Source: Ypsolopha sequella (lineage: Eukaryota > Arthropoda > Insecta > Lepidoptera > Ypsolophidae). Taken from it: 64,000 nucleotides of DNA. Under the pieces are notes generated by a model, which made no database searches, was not told the origin of the DNA, and worked only from the letters and a program-made list of their open reading frames with translations. This document shows, in pieces, positions 9,462 through 19,186 of this stretch. Made by a program: the position numbers and the translations under genes. Every line of letters starts with the position of its first letter. Positions within the stretch are counted from its first letter, which is position 1. Where the stretch lies: assembly GCA_934047225.1 (NCBI GenBank), contig OW203993.1, positions 29,216,069 through 29,280,068 of the forward strand. Direction: 5' to 3'.

Positions 9462-10740
9462 CTGTAGTCTGGGCTTTCGTAATTTTTTTACAGAAAGTAG
9501 ATGATATAAGAAGTCTTTCACCGAATTCTTTTTTGTAGCAAATGCGTAGTTTTCGAGAAAAAAATTATTAAAATTTGACAATAAAATTTTCGTTTTTACT
9601 TACGACCATCACTTTTGACATGACAATGAGCAGTTTTCCAGACTGAACTTGATCAAGCTTTCAGAAGTAAACACAGATGGCGTTACCCTGCTTTCAAGTG
9701 TCAAAAAGCAAAGATTATTTTTTAATCTGTGGGCAGCAAGATAAAAATTGTCAATTCAATTGTTAAATCCAACAATGTTGTTTTCTATCTATCTTACTTA
9801 CGTTAATAGCTTGGTATTTCATTCAACTTTCAACATGGTCAGCCCATGCGTTGTAGCTAAAATTGTAAAAATATAGGAACACACAGTTTAACTAATTACG
9901 GAAAGAACAATGTATCTTAGCAATAATACATTTGAGGCATGGATTGACCATAAAAAAGAAAGAAGCAAAGAAGAAGTGTCAAAATCAAAAGAATCCAGTG
10001 TTGCCAGGAAGACTTTTTTGACACTTTTAGTACAGGCTGCGCCATCTATTGTGTCGTTCGGTACTACTTTTTCTTTTTTAATTTGACTTTGAAAACCCCT
10101 CATTGCGTTTCGGTATGCAAAGGTTAAGTCCATACAGCCACATGTGACGAGTTTTACCGTAATTATGTTTTAATTCACATTCAATAGGTTTTGGTTTGTA
10201 TTGCAAACTTAAAATTTTGTATATTAACGTGAAAATTATTAAAGATTATTAATTTAACGACATTTAAAAAGAAAAATTGTGTTTCTGCTGTGCTAAAACG
10301 AAACGCAAAACGACGCCATTTTGTTTTAATGACGTGTCGCGTTGATTAGTTGTCGTTTGTTGCTTTTGCGGTCGAGATCATTTTACGTACTCCTGTCTAA
10401 GTAACAAACGTGTGACTACCATGGCTAAAAATCGACTTCTGTACTGGTTAAACTGTTCAAAAACCGACTTAGTGCACCCTGACTCTATACAGTCTTGTGG
10501 CTACTACCCCTAGAGTGTATATGAAAAGCCGGAGACGCGGAGGGAGGGCAGCCTCCGCCCGCAGTAATAAAGCATAGGCAACCGTGCGAGCCAAAGCGGC
10601 TGAGGCTGGTCGCCGAAGTTTACGCAAGGGCGAAGGGGCTGCACTTCCTGCAGCGCCGGAGCCGATGCAGAAAGGAATTTGTGTCAAAATAGGTGACTTC
10701 TTTACTGATAGGTTCAAACAGTCCAAAATATCTCGATAGT
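9462..10740. other. Unassigned, with a GC-rich patch near 10530-10670
   Basis: The GC-rich patch gives a 95-residue minus-strand frame (10469-10756) with Ala/Leu/Arg-rich composition and no domain I recognise; it could be part of a GC-rich mobile element. A 59-codon plus-strand frame from 9910 ends in a hydrophobic tail but has no supporting context. Confidence 0.35.
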
Positions 10741-11060
10741 AGGGGGGGGGGATCAAATTGATGGAAGAAAAAAAAGTATTATCCGCTTGCTATCTTCTCA
10801 CTAATATCCCCCCGCTCACCCCTCTATCGAGGTATTATCACATACATAGCCTCAAACTTCAACCATGAATATCTCAAAATCCATGGGTTTGCTACAAAGG
10901 GGAGGGGTACCAGGGGGTATCCCTTCCCCTCCCCTTCTCCTTCCCCCCATACTCCTCCTCCCCCCATACAATCCGTCCCGTAATGTACATTTTTACCATT
11001 TTTCGATTTGCAATGCTAATGCCGGGGCAAATGCGGGAGCGTAAAGTCCGACTTGTTTGA
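10741..11060. repeat. G/C-tract-rich region with dispersed-repeat fragment
   Basis: Poly-G run at 10741-10750, C-rich runs at about 10808-10830 and 10919-10975. The block GATTTGCAATGCTAATGCCGG (about 11008-11028) and adjoining bases recur inverted at 21440-21475, and the TACGGG/CCCGTAATGTAC block recurs at about 8780-8790, so this is a fragment of a third dispersed family. Confidence 0.5.
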
Positions 11061-11256
11061 CTACAACACGTGACGGTTGTTTCCCGTCTGACAGCACAGC
11101 TTAGCAACTTGTACACATTCTGTTCAAATGTTTAACCCTTTCAGACCCGCGTCACTCTAAACGTCAGGCTTCAAACCGCATACTACATGCAGCTCGTGGT
11201 AGAGTGCTACACACGCAATTTTATTACATACGTCTGTACAGGTTTCAAGAAATTAC

Positions 11257-11404
11257 TTAAGGGGCTCCACAATGCTGAAATTCAGTCCTGAATTAAGTCA
11301 GCTCTAACGCTTTTATTTTTATCTGTCTATCTCGCTCTAAACAAATGCCGCGCACGCAAAACTTCAGTTATATTGAAATCGCAGCTACATTAGGACATTA
11401 AATA
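11257..11404 (+). repeat. TTAAGGGGCT dispersed fragment, copy 1
   Basis: Aligns with 27787-27925: TTAAGGGGCT, CAATTCAGTCCTG-like block, CTCTAACGC, ATGCCG.GCACGCAAAACTTC, then ATTAGGACAT. It starts at TTAA. No TIR or coding sequence is visible. Confidence 0.6.
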
Positions 11405-11792
11405 GTATTTTATGCTACAAGGGCGAAAAGGAATAAATTACGAGGACGATTTAAAACACGAGCGTAGCGAGTGTTTTAAACGTAACCGAGTTATTTATTG
11501 CTCTTACGCCCGTGTATCATACTATGTTTTTCAATGCATAGTGTGAGGAAATAAAACAAATATAATCTTGTAAACTTTAAATTATGATCGGCTCAAAAGG
11601 ACTGTGTCCAGAGCCGTTAAACAGTGGAAAAAAAGTATAACATTTATGGTCCAGAGGAAAGGTTGCATGTTAGCCAACCTCTAGTAAATAAATTAAAAAA
11701 ATAATAATAATAAAGCCCTAAGGCAAAATAATCGACTTTCGGTTCGGTTTTGATGCATAAAAAGTGAGCCTTTACGAGCACTTGCATTAAAA
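11405..11792 (+). mobile_element. Palindrome-core dispersed element, copy b (complete centre)
   Basis: Best copy for the core: an imperfect palindrome of about 121 bp (11404-11524) running from TATGCTACAAGGGCG to CGCCCGTGTATCATA, with TTTAAAACAC...GTGTTTTAAA at the centre. Then come GAGCCGTTAAACAGTGG, (TAA)n and TTACGAGCAC. Same order as copies at 6983, 24872 and 26103. Confidence 0.85.
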
Positions 11793-12065
11793 AATAATTT
11801 ATTTATGTAGCAAAGATGTTTTTTTCTGGTAAGTATCTCCGTGTATTAGTTTCGTTACAAATTTTTTCGTGAAATTTATGTTTTTTTAGAAGTAATGTAA
11901 TTATTAAAAGAATAAAAGTATGTTTACATATAAAGTGTATTGAGTAAAAAACACGCCATATGTATTTTTTATTTTTATTATCTGCCTTGACGGAACTGAA
12001 TCCATTGCAAAACTGATGTTCAATATCATGGAGCCCCATAACAAAACTTTTAAGATTTTCGGAAA

Positions 12066-12297
12066 AACACTTTAATAATAGTAATAGTAATAGACGTTTT
12101 TTTAATAGTAATAGACGTTTATTTCCATACGAAAATATTAAGCACATACAACTATTTCTGCCAAACTGTAATGCAGTTTGTAGGCGGAAAAAACTCTCTG
12201 TTTAAATAAAAATAAACAATGAAAAAATTAAATTTAACAGTTTCAATTTAACCTAAAAAACTTACTTAAAAAGAAAAGATAATCGTTTTATCTACAC
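12066..12297 (-). mobile_element. LINE 3' untranslated end with stem-loop and microsatellite tail
   Basis: Directly follows the stop of the RT frame above it (minus strand). It contains CAAACTGCATTACAGTTTG (about 12163-12181), an inverted repeat that is shared with 14505-14525. The tail is built of ATTACTATT-type units (about 12066-12120), like the short 3' repeats of CR1/Jockey-group LINEs. Confidence 0.65.
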
Positions 12298-13620
12298 TTA
12301 GATATCATATTTCTGCAATATTAATGATTTTAACTTATTTTTGAATACAGCACGGGTTACATTACATTCTGAGAAGACAACAGGCAAGGCGTTAAATATT
12401 TTTGGTATTAAATATTTATCTGTTCTTTGACCATAATAATTTTTGAATTTATAAATTTGGAAGGCATTTCTGGCGGCTTTTCTAGTGTAATATTTGTGAT
12501 TCACAGGATTCTTGTACTGATTATCAGGACCATAATTTTCGTTTGCTATCAAAAATCTTACTTTTTCATGTACAGGGATTATTTTACAGATATTAAATAG
12601 TTTATTATAGTTACTTTTACATTTATTCTTTGTATTTTTGTCTACCAATAACTTAAGAAATCTAATTTGTAAACATTTTATTTCATCTAAGTATGTCTTG
12701 AAAGTTCGACCGTAGCTAGACAAGCCGTATGATATCAATGACTCAACCAGGGTATGATAGATAGCAAACAATAAAGATCGATTAGCAATCTTCTGCAGGT
12801 AGTAAAACTTACCCAATACGCATCTTAATTTTTTACAGACATCTTTTATGTGAATCTTCCAATTCATGTTTTTGTCAATTGTTAAACCTAGATATTTATA
12901 CTTATCAACAAACTCCAAGCTATCACATCGACAATCACGTTTAATATTATGCAAGCAATCGTACGTGTGTCCTACAATTTTTATATCATTTCTCGGCTTT
13001 GCATTGTACGGCGAATGAATATGCATACATTTTGTTTTTTTGATGTTAAGAATAATGCCATTGTCGTGGGCCCACTTTGTTATATTATCGAAGTCTTCTT
13101 GTAGTTGTAATTGTATCGTTTTTAGGTCATTTCCCGGGCAAAGTATACACATATCATCCGCGTACATGTAAGCATTACAGTTTTTAATGACATTTGACAC
13201 GCTGTTTACATGCATAATATATCCAACCGGCCCGTAGACCGAACCAGTTGGGACACCGTATTTGATTACAGCTTCTTCGCTGTACGTGTTTGCAACAACA
13301 GTTTGCATTCTACGGTTAGTCAAATAACTTTTAAACCAGTTATTCATAGGCCCTCTAATGCCACATTCGTTCATAGCCCGCAACAGCAATTCGTGATCCA
13401 ATGTATCAAACGCTTTTTTATAGTCTATGAAGATAAGTAAAACCTGTTTTTGTTTATCAAGATAATCGTTTATTTGATTAGTGAACTTAGACAAAGCCGT
13501 TGCGGTTCCATGACCCTTCCGAAAGCCATGTTGACTATTCGATAAAATTTTGTGATTTTCTAGGAAATTTGTCATCTGTGAAACTATAACTTTCTCTGTT
13601 ATTTTGTTAAAGCATGGTGG
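12298..13620 (-). pseudogene. Non-LTR retrotransposon reverse transcriptase, 5'-truncated
   Basis: A continuous frame (open from 13710) starts inside the RT domain. Visible motifs, counted from the first Met of the open frame: fingers QHGFRKGHGTA (60-70), catalytic block IDYKKAFD (95-102), VPTGSVYGP at 153-161 (usually VPQGSVLGP) and the catalytic YADD (183-186), then a thumb and a C-terminal region with YTRKAARNAFQIYKF. Endonuclease, ORF1 and the first RT motifs are missing. About 30 residues at the N-terminus are not RT-like and are flanking sequence. The frame has no stop over about 440 codons but the altered QGS motif suggests loss of activity. Clade: Jockey/CR1 superfamily, not resolved further. 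Confidence 0.85.
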
Positions 13621-13710
13621 TTTTACAAACAAAGCGGTAACTTTCATTGCTAATAAAATTAAAGGAAAATTTAATTTACGGTGTAAAATGAAGAGCTCTC
13701 GAAAAACCAA

Positions 13711-13914
13711 TTTTGTATGTTACTACGAAACCGATCAAGACTGCTTTGCATTTTGATGAGACTGAATTCTAAAGTCTAACAATTCTAACCAGCACTTTAA
13801 ATGTTGAGAGTTCCGTAAAGAACGAAAACTCTTACAAAAAGGCCTGATTTATCTCTGTTTTCCAGACGTAACTCAAAAATATCTGGGCCTTTTCAATTCA
13901 GCTCGTAATAAAGC
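13711..13914. other. Unassigned
   Basis: Nothing recognised. Confidence 0.4.
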
Positions 13915-14068
13915 CGATTCTGAAGGCTTTAATTTTAGTTTTAGTGCCGTCAGAACAAAATTTTCTTCATTGCAAAATAGTTCATAAGTGTTAAGAACAG
14001 AAGCTAAATTACTTTGGAAAAATTCAAGTTTTGACAGGACTAAACTAAAATTAAAGCCTTCAGAATCG
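13915..14068. repeat. Inverted repeat, about 30-bp arms
   Basis: CGATTCTGAAGGCTTTAATT... at 13915-13944 pairs with ...AATTAAAGCCTTCAGAATCG at 14039-14068, with about 94 bp between. Near perfect. Likely a small foldback element. Confidence 0.8.
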
Positions 14069-14429
14069 ACATTATTGAGTAGGTTAGCACAAAACTGTAC
14101 TCAGAGACCAGAAATTATTACTTTAGATGACGTGCGTTCATATTCATAGAAAAAAATAATAACATATACGTCTATTGAAACGTTGTTGGACGTATTCGTC
14201 TCTTTGGTAGCGTTACGTAAGTCATAAAGGCAGAAACCACGGATATCTATGGCAGAAACGCCATGCAGTGCCATCTGTTATCCAATAACGGAAGCAAAGG
14301 GATCGGCGCCATCTGTTGTCGAGAGGCGGGGTACGGGAACTATACTAGACTACGCCAGATATCGCTCGTCTGATATACTGGAAAGTTCTACAATTTTCTA
14401 GATGGTTAGTATGTCGTGTCGGAGCCTTT
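14069..14429. other. Unassigned
   Basis: No feature recognised. Confidence 0.4.
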
Positions 14430-14439
14430 CAGATCATTA

Positions 14440-14545
14440 CCGTTTTTTTTATTTTTTGTTTATTTTTACAATAATACATTTTATAAAATTTTACAAAGAT
14501 CGCCAAACTGCAATACAGTTTGTTGGCAATGCAAGTATGTTCTCA
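14440..14545 (-). mobile_element. Isolated LINE 3' end with the same stem-loop as 12.16 kb
   Basis: On the minus strand GCCAACAAACTGTATTGCAG / TTTGGCG matches the stem-loop region of the LINE 3' UTR at 12163-12190, followed by an A/T-rich tail. It appears to be a severely 5'-truncated insertion of the same family in the same orientation. Confidence 0.55.
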
Positions 14546-15022
14546 AATGATGTCCTCGAATATTCTAGAAATTTTGCCACGCCATATACATATAGGCGCC
14601 ATGTGGACGGACGGATCAGTGCAGTTTTGTATGCGATAGAATTCACTTAAGGCGACATGTAAAAGTTTTAGCGTCCCTGTTACTCCATATGCGAAAAAAC
14701 CGAGAGGGACGGATTCCTGGAAAAGTAGCAAAAAGTTGTTTTTTTATTAATATAAAATGTACTAAAGTTGCTATAAAAATTTCGTTTAACCAGAAAATCC
14801 ATCTAATAAAATAAATTTGCAGTCCATATGTCATTTTAAATTGTCAAATCGGGCGACTTTGTATCGAAAAAGACCTCATTTCAATCAATATTTTGTGGGT
14901 TCGGACGGTTGATTGGATTTCACCTTGTATAATATATATTTTACCTATAATTTTAATCGTATAATATTGCTACATAAATTAAATAAATTAAATAAAATAA
15001 ATTAAATTAATTAAATAATCTA
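14546..15022. other. AT-rich flank of the Tc1 element
   Basis: Contains an AAATAAATTAAAT-type low-complexity stretch at 14970-15020. No gene. Confidence 0.5.
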
Positions 15023-16669
15023 ACTGGTGGACAAAAAAATCAACTCAAGCATTGTTGTTCAACATTTAAGGAAATAACCCAATCATACAAACATAAACAT
15101 ATGAAATATATATATCATTTTAAAGGTATAGGCCTCCACCTTTGGTTAAATGCATTTTTGTCTTAAAGTATTTGCTATACAGGCTGTAATTTTTTTTAAG
15201 TGATTAATTAATAAATATTGAAATAATCAAATAGCGAAAAATTGAAAAAAAAAAAACATTGTTTTACAAAATCATTCATTTATTCATTACTTAAGTTTAA
15301 CATTAGTACTTCGTGTTCCCCCCTTTAGCCCTTATAACTGCTTGCAGCCGGTTCTTCATTGACCTAATAAGTTTTTTGACTGCTGTCTGTGGAATGGCAT
15401 CCCATTCTTCCATCATCGCAATCTTCAAGTCACTGAGTGACGCAGGAGCTGGATTCCGCTTTCTTACTCTTTTCTTAACCTCATCCCACATGTGTTCAAT
15501 GGGATTAAGGTCGGGGCTTCGCGCTGGCCAGTTCAATGTGGGTATCCCCACCTCGGTTAGATATTGCCGCACCGTTGCAGTAACATGTGCCCTCGCATTA
15601 TCGTGCATTAACACGAAGCTATCGCCGACAAATCCTGCATAGGGCACGACATGTTGCTGTAGAATATCTTCAATATACCGGTGAGCGGTTAAACCACCCC
15701 TGCCAGTCCCGTCATTCACAAAAACCAAGTCGGTCTTTGCATCCAACGAAATGCCTGCACACACCATAACAGAACCTCCTCCGTAGGCAACGGTTTCAGT
15801 GATGCAGCACTGCGCATAGCGTTCCCCAGGCCTCCTGTAGACCCGTGCTCTCCCGTCGTTGCCATGCAAGCACATTCGGGACTCGTCAGAGAACAAAATG
15901 GAGCGCCATTGGTCCAAGGTCCAGTTTACGTGTTCTCGGGCAAATTGAAGTCGCGCTTGCCGATGAGCTGTGGTCAGTTGGGGCCCGGTTGCTGGTCTTT
16001 TTGGTGTCAGGTTAGCTTTCTTTAGTCTTCTAGCGATCTTTCGCCGACTTAAAGCCCGATCTCGTACTTTTCTGAGTTCTTGTTGGATCTCAACTGCGGC
16101 CATGTGACGATTTCTTAAAGAATTTGAAACGATGAAGCGGTCATCTTGCTCAGAAGTGCATCTTGTTCTGCCAGACCCTGGCCTCTGAATGACGCCGCCG
16201 GTCTCCACGAAGCGCCTGAAGACTCTGGAGACAGCTGATTGACTTAGGTGTAATTCTGCAGCCACGCTTCGTTGGTTCCGCCCCAATCGCAAAAGGGTAA
16301 GCACTTGAGTGGCCTCTAATGGCGTGGTGTCCATTTTCGGATGACGTAATCACTGGGTAATTAGGGTAGGTGTTAACAGGTTGAAATTGTGTAAGCAAGT
16401 TAGGAAAAAAAATTATTGCACGTCCTTTTAACGGGATAAAGGGAGCTTAACGCGTACGTATCTGTACGAGGTAAAAACTGTTTAAATACGGTAAATGAAT
16501 TTCACGTCCTGTATAGCGCATACTTTTAAACCAAAATTCATTTATTCAAAGGTGGAGGCCTATACCTTTAAAATGATATATATATTTCATATGTTTATGT
16601 TTGTATGATTGGGTTATTTCCTTAAATGTAGAACAACAATGCTTGAGTCGATTTTTTTGTCCACCAGTG
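15023..16669 (-). mobile_element. Complete Tc1-type transposon with 122-bp TIRs
   Basis: Inverted terminal repeats at 15023-15144 and 16547-16669 differ at only a few positions (for example CAACTCAAG/CGACTCAAG). TA flanks both ends (15021-15022 and 16670-16671). The left terminus lacks the C of CACTGGTGG seen on the right. The interior carries one full transposase gene on the minus strand. The combination of near-identical TIRs and an unbroken ORF indicates a young insertion. Confidence 0.95.
15303..16334 (-). CDS. Tc1-family DD34E transposase, apparently intact
   Basis: 343 residues, the usual length for Tc1-group transposases. N-terminal paired helix-turn-helix DNA-binding region (residues about 10-110) with RSVAAELHLSQSAVSRVFRR and a GRPR-like linker GSGRTR. 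The DDE catalytic core shows D150 (LFSDES), D245 (LMHDNARAH) and E280 (SPDLNPIEHMWDE), with 34 residues between D245 and E280, hence DD34E. A Gly-rich box AYGGGSVMVCAGIS sits at about 183-196. The Met start fits: it lies about 210 bp inside the right TIR and is followed directly by the first HTH. It would cut and paste its own TIRs at TA sites. No stop or frameshift is visible; activity is inferred, not shown. Confidence 0.95.
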   Translation of the reverse strand: MDTTPLEATQVLTLLRLGRNQRSVAAELHLSQSAVSRVFRRFVETGGVIQRPGSGRTRCTSEQDDRFIVSNSLRNRHMAAVEIQQELRKVRDRALSRRKIARRLKKANLTPKRPATGPQLTTAHRQARLQFAREHVNWTLDQWRSILFSDESRMCLHGNDGRARVYRRPGERYAQCCITETVAYGGGSVMVCAGISLDAKTDLVFVNDGTGRGGLTAHRYIEDILQQHVVPYAGFVGDSFVLMHDNARAHVTATVRQYLTEVGIPTLNWPARSPDLNPIEHMWDEVKKRVRKRNPAPASLSDLKIAMMEEWDAIPQTAVKKLIRSMKNRLQAVIRAKGGNTKY

Positions 16670-16671
16670 TA

Positions 16672-17690
16672 GTTTATGTACATTTATTATTTTATAACAT
16701 ATATATATTTTTTATTATATGAAATTTTGACTTGTGAAACGTGTATTTTATATACCTACTTGGCAAAGTAAAATTTTGGAATTTTGAATTTCGAGCCGAA
16801 TTTCTCTAATCGCGAATAGAAAAAGATTTCAAAAATAATATATTACTTACTGAAGTAGATATGTAAGTTCTAAAAGTGTCGATTTTTGTTCCGTAGCGCC
16901 ATAAGTCTGCAATACGAGTATAGCGAAGTACAAGTTAGTGACGGACTATCAAGTGAAGCGATTACTGTTTTCGTTTACTGTTATTTGTGATTATCTTTGA
17001 CCGTTTAAATAAAGTGTCAGTGTTTTGGTGTAAATTGGTATAAATTTATTCATACCGACCGAACCCCAGCTAGTAACAGTAATAAACAGGTTAAGCGTAT
17101 TTTCATGCAGATCACATAATGAATAATGAAACCTGTGCATTGCGTACAAAGTAAATTGTTTTCTAAAATATTAGGTAAGTTAAGGAGCTACGTGCTTTTC
17201 TGTAAGTGTCAAGAGGCATTTTTCACAAGAAAAGCTAGAAAATATTTTCACAAAAAAAGCTATTAACTAAATTAAAAGTATAAATCAAACTAATTCGTGG
17301 ATTTTACATTTTGTTCAGACATTTTTACGGTTCCGCAGAATCTAAAAAGTACAAAAGAAACCTTTATGATGAGACTTCGTTGTTCATCCGTCCGTATTTC
17401 ACAGCCTTATAATATATATAACTTTTTAGATGAGTATGGACGAAGCCAAGATAAAGAGTTGAAATTTGGCAAAAAAATAGCATTAATTTGCCACAAAAAA
17501 TGACGATTATAGGTCATATTTGGCCTGTTACAGGAAAACTATAGCGATTTAAAAAAAGTTGAAAACAAATGAGAAATAGTTATGGCTTTGCCATATTTAC
17601 TTGAATCTATTTAAAGAAATCCTTGAAAAACCACAAAATAATATACGCCCCCCCGAAAAATTACAAAATTAAATTTTCTGTTCCCAAAAT
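16672..17690. other. Unassigned intron sequence
   Basis: No coding exon, tandem array or TIR recognised. The small frame at 17297-17503 has no domain. Confidence 0.4.
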
Positions 17691-17978
17691 CTGGAGAATA
17701 CTGGTGGTAGTTGATGGTGGTGTAGAACTGCCTTGAGGATACTGGTGGTAGCTGATGGTGGTGTAGAACTACCTGGAGGATAGTGGTGGTAGCTGATGGT
17801 GGTGTAGAACTACCTGGAGGATAGTGGTGGTAGCTGATGGTGCTGTAGAACTACCTGGAGGATAGTGGTGGTAGCTGATGGTGGAGTAGAACTACCTGGA
17901 GGATACTGGTGGTAGCTGATGGTGGTGTAGAACTACCTGGAGGATACTGGTGGTAGCTGATGGTTATGTAGAAAATAC
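17691..17978 (-). repeat. 41/42-bp minisatellite made of the receptor exon end plus its 5' splice site
   Basis: About six to seven tandem units directly downstream (minus strand) of the TM4 exon. Each unit repeats the last about 30 coding bases (ACCATCAGCTACCACCA, GTATCCTCCAG) followed by GT. The first extra unit is 42 bp and all later ones are 41 bp. Each unit therefore offers a copy of the donor context CCTCCAG|GTAGTT. The donor of the first extra unit (exon end at 17937) is in the same phase as the real donor and would add 14 residues. Later donors are out of frame or lie beyond a stop at about 17851. Confidence 0.92.
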
Positions 17979-18178
17979 CTGGAGGATATTGGTGGTAGCT
18001 GATGGTGGTGTAGAACGCGAAGGGCGAGGCGGCCACCAAGGAGAGGGCCCACAAGGCAGCCACTATCCTGAGCGCGCGTCTCAGGCCCGCCATGGCGTAC
18101 AGGTGCAGCGGGTGGCAGATGGCCAGATACCGCTCCAGGGAGAACGCGACTATGGTCAGCACAGACACGTACGATGCT
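17979..18178 (-). CDS. CAPA-receptor-like GPCR, exon with TM3, ERY motif, TM4 (partial gene)
   Basis: 200-bp internal exon. Acceptor TTTTGTTCACAG precedes 18178; donor CCTCCAG|GTATTT follows 17979. It encodes [13 protein letters not shown] (TM3), [14 protein letters not shown] (the DRY-box equivalent ERY plus ICL2), then [20 protein letters not shown] (TM4) and [12 protein letters not shown] (ECL2). It has one base of a split codon at each end, so it joins SEA of the 44.4-kb exon as GC|A and the 6.0-kb exon as G|GG. The [20 protein letters not shown] string is typical of CAPA and related neuromedin-U-like receptors, which couple through Gq to calcium in Malpighian tubule and other tissues; that function is family knowledge, not visible here. 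Confidence 0.9.
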
Positions 18179-18748
18179 CTGTGAACAAAATTATTTCCAA
18201 GATAAAAAAACTGGTCAAGTGCGAGTAGAACTCGCACCCTGGGGGTTCCGTTCCATTTAAATAAGCTAATATAATTAAATAATTGAAATGGAAATTTCAA
18301 ACTTTACAAAATTACACAATTACAAACTTATGAACTTACAAATTGCATAAAACAAAATTGCAAAATTAAGTTGGTTGAGTATTTTGGGACGTAACCCTAA
18401 AACTACATTATAAATCGGCGTTTTCAGTAGTTTTTTATATATTAAAAACAAAAAAAAAGACAGGGGCTCCATGACCATACCAAAAAACTAGAAATTTGAC
18501 AGGTTTTGACAGTTTTTTGACAGGTTCTAAAAAGTGGTCCGATTCACATAAAACTCGGTATCAAGGGGCATTTGGAAACGCTGATTACGGTCCCGTATTC
18601 AAATCTGACACTTTTTGGCAACTGTCAGATTTTTTGACAGCTTTTTGGCAAAAATTTAATTGGCCATATCTCCGGAATAATAAATCAGGAAAATGTCTCG
18701 TTTTATATTTGACTGTAATACATACTTTGACCATTAAGGGCAACGACA
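18179..18748. other. Intron with a short GTGCGAGT...GGTTCCG repeat fragment
   Basis: The CAAGTGCGAGTAGAACTCGC ... GGGGGTTCCG core (about 18214-18251) is the common dispersed motif. The 18496-18843 frame is chance, with TTTGACAG-type short repeats at 18495-18645. Confidence 0.5.
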
Positions 18749-19186
18749 TTAAGGGGCTTGGTTTCGCCAAATGTGTACTTTCTAAAGCCTACTCCTCGTT
18801 TATGGCCGAACAAAAAATATTGAAAAAAAATCATTGTATGTAATATTTCTCTTTTTCATAACACCAAAATTTTTATATGAAAAAAAAAGTCTACCAAATG
18901 GTGTTTTTTGGCTTAAATTCCCTGCGATTTGGTTGATTTAATTAATTTATGCTTTGAATAATAGATAAACTTAATAGCTATAAACATTACACAAGATTAT
19001 TTGATCGAACAATCACGTTTATATGAAAAGTATTATTTTCTCCTATTTTGCCCTATCAAGGACGCAGCGAGGGTCGTAACAGCCACTGCATTGCGCGCTG
19101 ATCTGAACGTTATTTCACTGTCGTTTCTCTCGATATTCGTACAGGCAAACATCGAGCTACTTATTTGGCGACACTAATCGCCTTAA
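18749..19186 (+). mobile_element. TTAA-flanked MITE, copy 1
   Basis: Bounded by TTAA at 18749-18752 and 19183-19186. Termini after TTAA are GG.GCTTG.TTTCGCCAAAT and, inverted, GGCGATTAGTGTCGCCAAAT. The interior (AAAGCCTACTCCTC, ATATTGAAAAAA, TATTATTTTCTCCTATTTTG, AAGGACGCAG, GATCTGAACGTTATTTCA) matches the copies at 43912-44384 and 53635-54098. TTAA target sites suggest mobilisation by a piggyBac-type transposase; no ORF is present. Confidence 0.85.

Noticed and set aside
10469..10756. 95-codon Ala/Leu/Arg-rich minus-strand frame
   Set aside because: GC-rich patch without recognisable domain or splice signals; could be part of a mobile element but not supportable as a gene.
18496..18843. 115-codon plus-strand frame (MTGFDSFLTGSKKW...)
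   Set aside because: Starts in TTTGACAG short repeats and ends inside the TTAA MITE; other MITE copies do not keep the frame.
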